Positions 8,754-17,004 are shown, counted from the first letter of the stretch. The stretch is 64,000 nt of DNA from Vibrio sp. 10N (GCF_036245475.1 NZ_BTPM01000002.1:744001-808000), one strand, 5' to 3'. A program made the numbers and translations. The notes: generated by a model not told the origin, from the letters alone.

Positions 8754-8867
8754 CTAACCAAAAAACCGGCTAATCCAAGTAATTTCACCAAATGCGATTA
8801 GATCGTAAATGGTAAAAAACACCGCTGATATAACAGCAAGCTTTAACAAACGAATCAAAATAAACAT
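8754..8867 (-). CDS. Predicted 37-residue single-pass membrane peptide
   Basis: A short ORF in the gap after the SRAP gene. It begins MFILIRLLKLAVISAVFFTI, continues with YDLIAFGEITWISRFFG and ends at TAG. One membrane helix spans about residues 2-20, with Arg and Lys in its first half, and the C-terminus is amphipathic and aromatic. A GAGAG sequence lies 5-10 bases before the ATG, a fair ribosome-binding site. It may be translated from the SRAP transcript or independently. I know no named family. The support is the hydrophobic pattern and the start context only. Confidence 0.45.
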   Translation of the reverse strand: MFILIRLLKLAVISAVFFTIYDLIAFGEITWISRFFG

Positions 8868-8979
8868 GTTTCTCTCTATAGCAAACAGTCAGTTAAGTAA
8901 AGGCATAGTGTATCCGGCTGATAGTAGGATTAAAACCATTAATGGAACCAATCAAACCATCGTGCTCAGGCCAGCTCCC

Positions 8980-9552
8980 CTACAAGCCTTTGACCTTCCA
9001 AAAAGCATCACTAACGGCTTGGTCTAAAAACGACGGATACCCGGTTGTTATCGGCAATAACCAAAGCTTGGCTTGCTCACTCGACACAATCAACGGCATT
9101 CTATGATGGTATTCACGATAAGATAGAGAAGGTGCTGTGGTTAACGTGACAACCTGGTGGGTATCAGGATAGCCAATACCCACCATATATAGCGGTTCAC
9201 CATTAACCGACTGAAAAAGAAACTTTGATTTTTCCCCATTGTCGTGGGTACGCCATTCGAACCACCCTGAACAAGGCACAATGACACGATGATTCGCGTA
9301 AGCGTGTGCGAACGTCGTTTTGGATCGCACCGACTCTGCTTGAGCATTGATGATAAGCTTATTACTCCACTGCGGTTTGATCCCCCATGATAGTGGAAGT
9401 TGGAATAGCTGATTATCGTTACCCGAGACGACACAGTCGAGCTGCTCAGAGGGGTAAGCTTCGTCTCTTGGCAGTGTTGAAAACGCTAAGCCAAGCTGCT
9501 CTGAAACGTAGTGACTAAAAGGATCATCGATAATGTTAAGTCGGCCGCACAT
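8980..9552 (-). CDS. SRAP-domain protein (YedK/HMCES family)
   Basis: Shields abasic sites in single-stranded DNA by forming a thiazolidine DNA-protein crosslink through Cys2. The start must be ATG 9552, because removal of Met then exposes the catalytic Cys (MCGRLNII). Other family residues are visible: NAQAES with the active-site Asn and Glu (about 73-78), the CSGWFEW core, and HHRMPLIV with the catalytic His. The length of 190 residues is normal or slightly short. AAGGAG lies 12 bases upstream, and a TATAAT box lies at about 9581-9586. A longer in-frame start at 9627 would bury the Cys and is rejected. Confidence 0.93.
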   Translation of the reverse strand: MCGRLNIIDDPFSHYVSEQLGLAFSTLPRDEAYPSEQLDCVVSGNDNQLFQLPLSWGIKPQWSNKLIINAQAESVRSKTTFAHAYANHRVIVPCSGWFEWRTHDNGEKSKFLFQSVNGEPLYMVGIGYPDTHQVVTLTTAPSLSYREYHHRMPLIVSSEQAKLWLLPITTGYPSFLDQAVSDAFWKVKGL

Positions 9553-9753
9553 TAAGTAAATAAACTCCTTGTTCGGCTCTATTATAGCGTATTGCGTCTG
9601 TTTACTCTTGACGCTCCTACCATTCACCCATAGTTTTAGGACGGAACGCCTTTGCTTGCGCGTCTGGATAGGCCGAGAGGATGTTGTACTCGGCCATACC
9701 TCTAGTATTCAACCCAACTCTTGATTGACCAGCGGCACCATCGCCGCTGATGA
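9553..9753. other. Gap between the SRAP gene and the 31-residue ORF
   Basis: This gap holds the SRAP promoter region (TATAAT near 9581-9586, reverse strand) and two inverted repeats: CAGCGGC/GCCGCTG around 9731-9749 and GGCCGAG/CTCGGCC around 9669-9697. A 26-codon frame (9619-9699, reverse) has a poorly spaced ribosome-binding site. I do not call it a gene. Confidence 0.4.
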
Positions 9754-9849
9754 TCAAATTACACCGCTTGGGATCAAATATATGAGTAACGACCAAGCAC
9801 CTACCCAACCAATCACAATGAAAGTATCAAACCAATCTTTGTCCCACAT
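9754..9849 (-). CDS. Predicted 31-residue Trp-rich single-pass membrane peptide
   Basis: A short ORF starting MWDKDWFDTFIVIGWVGAWS, followed by LLIYLIPSGVI and TGA. It is preceded by a textbook ribosome-binding site (GGAGG, about 5 bases before the ATG). It has an acidic N-terminus, four Trp residues and one membrane helix (about 9-27), a composition typical of bacterial microproteins that act on membrane complexes. It lies 90 bases downstream of the 5'-nucleotidase on the same strand and could be the second gene of that transcript. I know of no named family, and no function is claimed. Confidence 0.6.
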   Translation of the reverse strand: MWDKDWFDTFIVIGWVGAWSLLIYLIPSGVI

Positions 9850-9938
9850 AATTCCTCCGATGAAATGTGGTGGTCACCTATTAGTAACAGACGACCTTTA
9901 CGTAGATTGATTCAACTAAAGCAAAAACCATTCCTTTG

Positions 9939-11651
9939 TTATGGAAGCAGACCCGCATTTTGGCTCGGGGTTGAGCGCACTGAGGTAGGTTGTTCAGATA
10001 ACAGCTTGATAAAACAGTCCGCCATTGACCAGGTCGTCACAATGCCACTGTCTAGCATATTTCGAATAGCATCATAGCCCTCTTTCCCTTTCATGGTGTA
10101 AGCACTTGATGTACCTATGTAAACACGATGTTCATCCAATACTTCACCGGCCACGATCACATTAGAGACTCTTTGTCCTTTTGGTAAAGTTGAGTCATAT
10201 TGAAACTCAAGTTGCGAGGTATATGGATAGCTACCTGAGCCCGTGCCTTGCACACCATTGCTGTATGCATTGTCGAGCGCTCCCTCTAAAATTTTTGGAA
10301 TATCGCTCCCTTTAATACGGTACACGCCAATCGGTACCGCAAACGGCAAGAGTTTTCCCGCTACATCGGCAACAGAAACGGGGCCCGCTGCCAATGAATT
10401 TCGAACACCGCCGGCATTGTGCATCGCAAAATCCACTTGATGGCCAAGTGACTGCATGGTGTACAAGAATGAATGCGCAACTAATGGAGCAAGTTGACTT
10501 GGGCCCTGTTCGTCGGGCAACCTGACGTGCCTCAACTCGCGGTCTAAGCTCGCTATTGTCTGCGTTTGCAACGCCTTAACTTGAGGCTGGTACTTTTCAG
10601 CCAGCAAGGCTTTAACGACCGGATCTTTTCTTACCACGACCACGTTTGGATGAGCATGAATTTGCTGTTTGATTTTCTCGATTACGCAAGCGTGAAGCTC
10701 TCCGTGAACATCCATAAATACACGACGTCCAACTAATAACTCATTTCGCCCTTCAAAGCTGGTGACTTTGCCGTTGGCGGCAAACTCTATCTGGCAATGA
10801 CCGAGCGTCATTGCGTGATGGCCAGCCTGAACTACAAAAGTACCACTAACCTCAACACCATAATGTTGCTGAGATTTTAGCCCCAACGAGGAAAAGTCAC
10901 CCTGTAACACATGACTATGACCTCCAATAATCAACCCAAGACCAGTGACTGTGTCAGCAAGCTCAAGATCGGCTTCATAGCCCATATGGCTGAGCAATAT
11001 GATTTTATTAATGCCTCGAGCATGAATCGCATCCACCGTCGCCTGTGCTGTTGCGATGCATGGCTCAAAAGTAGTGTCACTATCTGGGTTAGCGATGTCG
11101 GCCATTTTATCTAGTGACAAACCAAAGATAGCAACTCGCTCTTCACCGACTGACTTCTCTATCCAATTTGCGACTTGCCGCTGCGTATCAAAATCCATCA
11201 AATTTGGATGCGATTTCAGTGGGTACTGCTTCTGCTTACTCCGCTCGGCCGACACATTCCAATTGCCTGCAAGAAGCGGAAAGTCTATTTCACGAACAAA
11301 TTTTCCGACGGGCTCATTACCCATGTCCAGCTCATGGTTCCCGAGCGCCATCGCATCGATGCCAAGTGAGTTCAACATCACGGCATTGGCTTCACCTTTA
11401 AAAAGTGAAAAATAAAGTGTGCCCTGAAAACAGTCGCCGGCATGCAGAAATAGAAAGCCGTCATTAGAGTATGATTGTTTAAGCTGTTTTACTCGCGCTG
11501 CAATTCGCGCAAAGCCCCCAGCACTGACGTACGGCTGATAGAGTTGCCCATTGTGGCTGACGCTTAAAGCTAGTGACGAGGGGTCAAAGTAAGAGTGTGT
11601 ATCGTTGATATGCGCTACGGTGAGCGAAAGAGGCTTATTGTTTTTTGTCAT
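9939..11651 (-). CDS. Bifunctional metallophosphoesterase/5'-nucleotidase family protein without a signal peptide
   Basis: A 570-residue enzyme of the UshA/CpdB class, which removes phosphate from nucleotides or related esters using two metal ions. The metallophosphatase motifs are intact: VAHINDTHS (10-18), HAGDCFQG, GNHELDMG, LLSHMGYEAD and GGHSHVLQG. The C-terminal substrate-binding domain carries HNAGGVRNSL and GSGSYPYTS. The start ATG 11651 has AGAGAAG in front. From it, the protein begins MTKNNKPLSL with no signal peptide, unlike the periplasmic UshA. A cytoplasmic site, or export by another route, must be considered. The longer frame upstream adds no signal sequence either. Confidence 0.9.
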   Translation of the reverse strand: MTKNNKPLSLTVAHINDTHSYFDPSSLALSVSHNGQLYQPYVSAGGFARIAARVKQLKQSYSNDGFLFLHAGDCFQGTLYFSLFKGEANAVMLNSLGIDAMALGNHELDMGNEPVGKFVREIDFPLLAGNWNVSAERSKQKQYPLKSHPNLMDFDTQRQVANWIEKSVGEERVAIFGLSLDKMADIANPDSDTTFEPCIATAQATVDAIHARGINKIILLSHMGYEADLELADTVTGLGLIIGGHSHVLQGDFSSLGLKSQQHYGVEVSGTFVVQAGHHAMTLGHCQIEFAANGKVTSFEGRNELLVGRRVFMDVHGELHACVIEKIKQQIHAHPNVVVVRKDPVVKALLAEKYQPQVKALQTQTIASLDRELRHVRLPDEQGPSQLAPLVAHSFLYTMQSLGHQVDFAMHNAGGVRNSLAAGPVSVADVAGKLLPFAVPIGVYRIKGSDIPKILEGALDNAYSNGVQGTGSGSYPYTSQLEFQYDSTLPKGQRVSNVIVAGEVLDEHRVYIGTSSAYTMKGKEGYDAIRNMLDSGIVTTWSMADCFIKLLSEQPTSVRSTPSQNAGLLP

Positions 11652-11902
11652 TGCATCTTCTCTTTTATCTTGCTCATGATGGTAACGTGCTTTATGTGAC
11701 ATTCCAATGAATTTTATGAAATCACATACTGATTGTACGGGTCTATTTATGATAGACATCACATGATTATCTGCACGATAACGACTCAATAGTGCAGATA
11801 ACAGCTTGAAATTACTTGGCCAATTATGAGGTTGATTACAGTCCAATTGGAAAAAGCAGCTTATAATTGAAGTAGATAGTATGACCTAATTAGGGGAAAT
11901 GG

Positions 11903-13558
11903 ATGAAGCTAGAGCGAATTGATGTTTCCGGCTTTCGCGGAATCAAACGCCTATCCATTGCACTGGACGACCTCACGACACTGATTGGTGAAAACACGTG
12001 GGGTAAATCCTCTCTGCTCGATGCGTTAAGCGTTGCACTCCCGGCTGATGGACGAATTTATCCATTCGAAATGAAAGATTTTCATGTCGATCATGCCGCA
12101 TCACATCCACAGACACGCCATTTGCAAATTGTACTCTCTTTCGTCTCCACCGAGCGCAATGAAACTCTCTCTGGACGCTACCGAAAGCTCAAACCCATTT
12201 GGTTTCAAGATGAAAATGGTATAAACCGATTCTACTACCGCATCAGTGCGACACTTGATGGCTACGATATTAGCCAGAAATATAATTTCTTAGACCCTGA
12301 GGGAGCTCCGCTTAGGTTGCACCATTCAGAAAAAATCGCGCAAGAACTGATGACTCTGCACCCTGTGATTCGTTTACGAGACTCTCGTCGACTGTACCAA
12401 CAAGAGGCGAGCGCTAATGGGAACGGGAACGGGAACGGCAATAGCATCAATTCCCGCTCCGAAAAGCGAATCAATAATACCGTTCGACGGCTTATGGCTA
12501 TACCGGGTCATGTTAATAAAGGGGAGATCAAAAGCAGTCTCACCTCAATGAAAGCGCTCGTAGAACACTACTTTTCATTTAAAAGTCACTCAAAAAAAAT
12601 AACCAAAGGTCAACGAGACGGCGTCTTTTTCTCTCGCCCTAACAGTGAACAGAATCTTGCACAAGTCATTGATGAAACCAAAAACCATCAAACTCGTTTG
12701 TTATTGCTTGGCCTCCTAAATGCGTACCTGCAGGCAAAGGGGCCGCATGAATTGCGTCGTTGCGCGAGACCCATACTCATTATTGAAGATCCCGAAGGTC
12801 GTTTGCACCCCACGCACCTAGCTCGTGCCTGGAGCTTATTGCAAATGTTGCCAATGCAAAAAATACTGACGACCAACAGTAGCGATCTGCTCGGCGCTGT
12901 GCCTTTACAATCTATCCGCCGCTTAGTGAGACAATCGGACAAAACCATTACTAAAGCACTGGCTACCAATAGCCTTACAAAGGATGAGCTTAGACGAGTT
13001 GGCTTTCATATTCGCTTTCATCGCTCACGAGCTTTGTTCGCACGCTGCTGGCTACTAGTAGAAGGAGAAACTGAAGTTTGGCTGTTCAATGAGCTTGCCA
13101 ACCAATGTGGCTACAACTTAGCAGCCGAAGGGGTGCAAATTATCGAATTTGCCCAATCAGGGCTAAAGTCCTTAATCAAAGTCGCCAAAGCATTCGGTAT
13201 CGATTGGCATGTTGTCACCGATGGTGATGCCGCAGGTAAAAAGTACGCAACAACCGTACTCCATCAATTAAAAGGAGAGCATGAGCGACATCATTTAACC
13301 GAATTACCAGACAGAGATATCGAACACTATCTGTATGTAAACGGATTTGAAATTTTCTTTAGGGATCTTATCAAAATCCCTCATGACCACCCTATCCCAC
13401 CGAAAAAAGTGGTCGCAAGAGTGCTTAAGAAGTTTGCCAAGCCTGACTTAGCACTCGCCATCGTCGCTGAATGCGAAGAGAAAGGTATCGAGAGTATTCC
13501 TGTTTTGATTCGTTGGATTCTGCGAAGAGTTATTACCATGGCCAACGGCAATACCTAA
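11903..13558 (+). CDS. ybjD: OLD-family ATP-dependent endonuclease-like protein YbjD
   Basis: A 551-residue protein, close to the 552 of E. coli YbjD. It has an N-terminal ABC/SMC-type ATPase half with the Walker A motif GENTWGKSSLLDAL (29-42) and IIEDPEGRLHPTHLA as Walker B and switch region. A TOPRIM half follows, with LLVEGETEVWL and VTDGDAAGKKY supplying the metal-binding acids. The general OLD-family chemistry is ATP-regulated DNA cleavage, but the role of YbjD itself is unclear. A run of repeating Asn-Gly (about residues 173-181), encoded by tandem GGGAAC hexamers at about 12419-12436, sits in a loop. It is a single gene with its own terminator and no defence-island partner beside it. 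Confidence 0.9.
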   Translation: MKLERIDVSGFRGIKRLSIALDDLTTLIGENTWGKSSLLDALSVALPADGRIYPFEMKDFHVDHAASHPQTRHLQIVLSFVSTERNETLSGRYRKLKPIWFQDENGINRFYYRISATLDGYDISQKYNFLDPEGAPLRLHHSEKIAQELMTLHPVIRLRDSRRLYQQEASANGNGNGNGNSINSRSEKRINNTVRRLMAIPGHVNKGEIKSSLTSMKALVEHYFSFKSHSKKITKGQRDGVFFSRPNSEQNLAQVIDETKNHQTRLLLLGLLNAYLQAKGPHELRRCARPILIIEDPEGRLHPTHLARAWSLLQMLPMQKILTTNSSDLLGAVPLQSIRRLVRQSDKTITKALATNSLTKDELRRVGFHIRFHRSRALFARCWLLVEGETEVWLFNELANQCGYNLAAEGVQIIEFAQSGLKSLIKVAKAFGIDWHVVTDGDAAGKKYATTVLHQLKGEHERHHLTELPDRDIEHYLYVNGFEIFFRDLIKIPHDHPIPPKKVVARVLKKFAKPDLALAIVAECEEKGIESIPVLIRWILRRVITMANGNT

Positions 13559-13561
13559 CAA

Positions 13562-13594
13562 AAAGCCCCTATCAGAATTTCTGATAGGGGCTTT
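13562..13594. terminator. Bidirectional terminator between ybjD and the DUF1097 gene
   Basis: A 14-bp stem AAAGCCCCTATCAG / CTGATAGGGGCTTT with loop AATTT between convergent genes. Confidence 0.9.
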
Positions 13595-13615
13595 CTGGTC
13601 TGTTTTTATGCTAGC

Positions 13616-14095
13616 TTAATCGTTCGCAAGCGCTGTCTTGGTGTCACTGCCGAGTTGTTTATGCAACCAAAGACCGCTCGCTTTCATAGTAAATCCAAAA
13701 ATCCCACCAAGAATCAATGACGGAACGACTATTTGCCACGCACCATCTGCGGCGAATGTAGCGCAGGCACCAATGAATGTACCTGGGATGTACTGTAGCC
13801 AAGTTCGCTTAGCTTGGATGCACATAAAAAACGACACTAACGCGGTCATTACATAACCGGCGATTTCCAAATTGATCAGTGATGAGCCATGAATTATCAC
13901 CATCGCCCACACTACGCCAGACATATTGGTAAGCAAACTTTGTGCAAGTCCTGCAATACCATCTTTCGGCGCTGCAAAGTAACTGGTACACCCAAGGAAA
14001 CCAGCCCAAGATAGCAGCCCCAATGATAACGCTGCCCAGCCCCATATACCTGAAAGAATGCCTGTTGTAATAGAAATAGCGATTAGTGGACTCAT
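13616..14095 (-). CDS. DUF1097 inner-membrane protein
   Basis: A 159-residue protein with about five membrane helices, beginning MSPLIAISITTGILSGIWGW, the usual start of DUF1097 proteins (YcdZ-like). SFFMCIQAKRTWLQYIPGTF and GACATF, and the glycine-rich final helix GGIFGFTMKASGLWL, fit the family. Function unknown; a small transporter or channel has been suggested by layout only. The ATG at 14095 lacks a clear ribosome-binding site. A TTG at 14152 would add 19 residues and is less likely. Confidence 0.82.
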   Translation of the reverse strand: MSPLIAISITTGILSGIWGWAALSLGLLSWAGFLGCTSYFAAPKDGIAGLAQSLLTNMSGVVWAMVIIHGSSLINLEIAGYVMTALVSFFMCIQAKRTWLQYIPGTFIGACATFAADGAWQIVVPSLILGGIFGFTMKASGLWLHKQLGSDTKTALAND

Positions 14096-14221
14096 TTCGT
14101 CAACCGATGGTTTATTCAATTTAAACCTAAGGTAACGAATATAACCCCACAATTAAGCGATCACAGTCACATCAAATGAATTTACGTACATTTCATTTCA
14201 CTATAAACGTGATTCTGATCG

Positions 14222-15127
14222 CTAAAACACAGATGGTTTGCCTTTCATCATACGCAACCCCTCTCGTTTGACACATTCCACCAGCGGGTTTTCTGTCATA
14301 TCGGCACGCCATATAAAAGACAAGGTACGCTCCATTTCCAGCTCAGGTACATTAAGTGCAACTAACTGGCCTGACTCGACAAATCGTTCCACATCCAAAT
14401 AAGGCAAACAGGTCAAGTACTGACCGTTTGCGACCATGCTTCGTAACACAGGTACGTGTTCGTATTCGCGCCATACGTCTAAGTCAGCAATTAAATGGTG
14501 AATGGAGCTATCAAAGATTTTTCGAGTGCCCGAACCATGCTCTCGCAACACCCAGCGTGCCTGCTCAAGCTGAGCCAAACTTACACGTTCTCGACGAGCA
14601 AATGGATGATGTGCAGCGGCCACAACCGTCAAGTGATCACGACACCACACTTCTTGGTGAATCCGGTTGTCGTCGCAGCGCCCTTCTATGATGCCTAGGT
14701 CATACTTATAGTCCAAAACACCTTCAATCACCGAGTCGGTACTCTTTACACCCAGTGAAATTCGCATCTCAGGAAAATCGTTATCAATTGCGCTGATAAG
14801 ATCGGGTACCAAGTGCTCCGCTGGCGTCTGACTTGCACCGAGCTTTAACTCTCCACTTAGCAAATGCTGCTCGTAGAACCCCATTTCGATTTGCTGTGCA
14901 TCTTGCAGTAATCGCTTAGCTTTAGGTCTTAACCAGACACCCCAATGAGTCAATGCCATCTGTTTACCCTGCCTTTCAAACAGTGGCCTACCAAGCATTT
15001 TTTCTAACTGTGCCAATGACATACTCGTTGCTGACTGTGTTAAAGCCAGCTTATCCGCAGCCTGACTCACACTCCCCGTATCCGCTACGGCATCAAAAAC
15101 GGCAAGTTGTTTTAATGAATATCGCAT
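14222..15127 (-). CDS. LysR-family regulator (YeiE-like)
   Basis: A 301-residue LysR regulator. The N-terminal winged helix runs over residues 1-60 (LKQLAVFDAVADTGSVSQAA, then LTQSATSMSLAQLEKMLG). The effector domain carries DLGIIEGRC and WVLREHGSGTRKIFD, a pattern shared with YeiE and the CysB/CbbR-like branch that senses small anions. I chose ATG 15127, with AAGGAAA in front, over the upstream GTG. It is divergent from the FocA-CBS gene 340 bases away, so regulation of that channel is a reasonable guess. A small palindrome AAACACTGTGTTT lies just upstream at about 15153-15165. Confidence 0.87.
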   Translation of the reverse strand: MRYSLKQLAVFDAVADTGSVSQAADKLALTQSATSMSLAQLEKMLGRPLFERQGKQMALTHWGVWLRPKAKRLLQDAQQIEMGFYEQHLLSGELKLGASQTPAEHLVPDLISAIDNDFPEMRISLGVKSTDSVIEGVLDYKYDLGIIEGRCDDNRIHQEVWCRDHLTVVAAAHHPFARRERVSLAQLEQARWVLREHGSGTRKIFDSSIHHLIADLDVWREYEHVPVLRSMVANGQYLTCLPYLDVERFVESGQLVALNVPELEMERTLSFIWRADMTENPLVECVKREGLRMMKGKPSVF

Positions 15128-15467
15128 CCGTTTTCCTTTCACCACTCAATCTTAAAACACTGTGTTTGATTGCAAATCCCGAACTGTCTTTATCAGTTTC
15201 TCTTATGTTGAGAATTAGGTGCTGTAGTCGTGTTGTTTTTTTCACCTATTGCGTATCTCAACGTTTGCTAATCTCTCACCAAAAAACAGTACGTTATGGA
15301 CTTCAAGCCTTATTCTACCTTGTGCAGATAAGTTATCAATATTTCTGATTTCGATTTTAAAAATTATCAATTTTACCACTAGCAACCAATGCCCTTAATC
15401 TAGATTCGAACACGGCAAGGGGTCATGTTCTCGCACCTTTATCTCGCAATCACTGAGGAGTTAACAC
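15128..15467. promoter_or_regulatory. Divergent intergenic region between the LysR gene and focA-CBS
   Basis: Contains the palindrome AAACACTGTGTTT (about 15153-15165) next to the LysR start, a candidate autoregulatory site, and a long AT-rich stretch (about 15335-15380) before the focA leader. I saw no convincing FNR or CRP site and no RNA gene. Confidence 0.35.
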
Positions 15468-15503
15468 ATGGGCGAATCACACAATAACAAGGTTAAGGAG
15501 TAA
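15468..15503 (+). CDS. Upstream ORF MGESHNNKVKE in the focA leader
   Basis: An 11-codon ORF with an excellent ribosome-binding site (GAGGAG at 15455-15460, 7 bases before the ATG). Its stop codon lies 3 bases before the channel gene's ATG, and its last codons (AAG GAG) are the channel gene's own ribosome-binding site. Translation of the two is therefore likely coupled. It may be a regulatory leader or simply a short reinitiation ORF. The peptide itself is hydrophilic and has no obvious function. Confidence 0.5.
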   Translation: MGESHNNKVKE

Positions 15504-15506
15504 GGG

Positions 15507-16955
15507 ATGGCATCAGCTAGCTCCGACAATAATCTGCTTTTCTCGCCACTCGAAATGATGGCCGAAGCTGAAAAATTCGCACTGAGTAAAGCAAAGAAAA
15601 CCAGTGGAATGACAATGAGCCTCGCCATGATGGCTGGCGCTTTTATCGGATTAGCATTCCTGTTCTACATCACAGTAACAACGGGCAGCGAAGAAGCAGG
15701 ATGGGGCTTAAGCAGGTTAGCTGGCGGCTTAGCATTCAGTATGGGGTTGATCCTCATAGTGATATGCGGCGGTGAACTGTTTACTAGCTCAGTGCTGTCT
15801 AGCATTTCATGGGCGAACAAGCAGATAAGCTTTAGCAAAATGCTATCAATTTGGGGAAAGGTCTATGTTGGAAACTTTATCGGCGCAATGTTCTTGCTAC
15901 TGATCGTCTCCGCAGCCGGCTTATACCAAATGGATAATGGTCAATGGGGCTTAAATGCTCTGCATATTGCGCAGCACAAGCTACACCACACCTGGGTCCA
16001 AGCATTCGCGCTCGGCGTGCTTTGTAACCTTCTCGTTTGCTTAGCTATCTGGCTAACGTTTAGCAGTGCCAATGCTATGACCAAAGCGGCGATGACGGTG
16101 TTACCAGTCGCCATGTTTGTCAGCAGCGGTTTTGAACACTGCGTCGCAAACATGTTCATGGTGCCACTAGGCATTGTTATTCAAAACTTTGCCGGTGCGG
16201 ATTTTTGGGCAGCAACAGGCACGACACAAACTCAGTTTGCCGACCTAACACCCATGCATTTTTTAACTAACAACCTTATACCAGTCACGCTAGGAAACAT
16301 TATTGGTGGTTCGGTTTTAGTAGGACTCGCTAACTGGAGTATCTACCGCAGACCACAACTAAAAGCAGCAAACGTAACTGCAATAACACAAACCACTGAA
16401 CTTACGTCAGTAAAGGAGACGCAAATGAACAACAACATCATCGTAAAAGACATCATGAACACTCAACCAGTAACACTAAGCGTAGAAATGCCTACATCAG
16501 TCGCACTCGATACCCTTTTGGATCACAACCTAACTAGTGCCCCTGTAACAGATATTGAAGGTCGTTTGGTTGGGTTCTTCTCAGTACACGATGTGATGGT
16601 TGATCTTTGGTGCCAAGACTACATTCCAGAGCAAGGTCAGAAAGTGGTTGATCTAATGAGTCGTGATGTTGTCGCAATCAATGCGTCTGAGAAATTAGTC
16701 GATGTGGCAGAGTTTCTTTGCATCGATAAAGAGCAGCTATATCCGGTAAGTTCAATGGGCATCGCAACAAGCTTCACGACACTTTCACTAGAAGAGCGTG
16801 CTAAAGCGATGAAGGTAAACAAACCACACGTGTTGCCTGTATTGGAAAATGGTGTCTTGGTTGGTGTTCTATCAAGAGCTGAAGTAATGAAAGCTGTCCG
16901 CCCTATCTATGGCGAACGCTTGAATGTTGTTGAGCGCGAACTTGAAACAGCGTAA
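15507..16955 (+). CDS. Formate/nitrite-transporter (FocA-type) channel fused to a CBS-domain pair
   Basis: A 482-residue protein. Residues 1-285 form a FNT-family channel with six membrane helices. GGELFTSS, the AFALGVLCNLLVCLAIW re-entrant region and the conserved His in SSGFEHCVANM match formate/nitrite channels. Residues 307-480 hold two CBS domains (VKDIMNTQPVTL; VVDLMSRDVVAI; PVLENGVLVGVLSRAEVMK), which usually bind adenine nucleotides and gate activity. Strong AAGGAG at 15495-15500. An internal ATG at 16425 with a perfect ribosome-binding site suggests a second, soluble product. Which anion passes (formate, nitrite or hydrosulfide) cannot be told. Confidence 0.9.
   Translation: MASASSDNNLLFSPLEMMAEAEKFALSKAKKTSGMTMSLAMMAGAFIGLAFLFYITVTTGSEEAGWGLSRLAGGLAFSMGLILIVICGGELFTSSVLSSISWANKQISFSKMLSIWGKVYVGNFIGAMFLLLIVSAAGLYQMDNGQWGLNALHIAQHKLHHTWVQAFALGVLCNLLVCLAIWLTFSSANAMTKAAMTVLPVAMFVSSGFEHCVANMFMVPLGIVIQNFAGADFWAATGTTQTQFADLTPMHFLTNNLIPVTLGNIIGGSVLVGLANWSIYRRPQLKAANVTAITQTTELTSVKETQMNNNIIVKDIMNTQPVTLSVEMPTSVALDTLLDHNLTSAPVTDIEGRLVGFFSVHDVMVDLWCQDYIPEQGQKVVDLMSRDVVAINASEKLVDVAEFLCIDKEQLYPVSSMGIATSFTTLSLEERAKAMKVNKPHVLPVLENGVLVGVLSRAEVMKAVRPIYGERLNVVERELETA
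16413..16427 (+). promoter_or_regulatory. Internal ribosome-binding site and start inside the FocA-CBS gene
   Basis: AAGGAG at 16413-16418, six bases before ATG 16425. This start is in frame (codon 307) at the exact boundary between channel and CBS pair. Translation from here would give a free 176-residue CBS protein starting MNNNIIVKDIM. Confidence 0.65.
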
Positions 16956-17004
16956 GACAACACACCCATTTTTGGCTAGGAAATAAGTCGTTTGGCCGAA
17001 AAAA

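Noticed and set aside
9619..9699. 26-codon reverse frame MAEYNILSAYPDAQAKAFRP...
   Set aside because: AGAGG directly touches the ATG, so spacing is wrong, and the DNA is dominated by a GGCCGAG/CTCGGCC inverted repeat. It may be a remnant; not enough to call.
11903..13558. OLD-family nuclease as part of an anti-phage system
   Set aside because: YbjD is a conserved housekeeping-like member, and no partner helicase (GajB-like), reverse transcriptase or toxin lies beside it.
14144..14220. CRP-like TGTGA-N6-TC sequences between the LysR and DUF1097 genes
   Set aside because: Only one half-site fits well; the match is too weak to call.
14953..15348. 131-codon plus-strand frame across the LysR start and intergenic region
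   Set aside because: It overlaps the winged-helix part of the LysR gene on the other strand and has no domain features.
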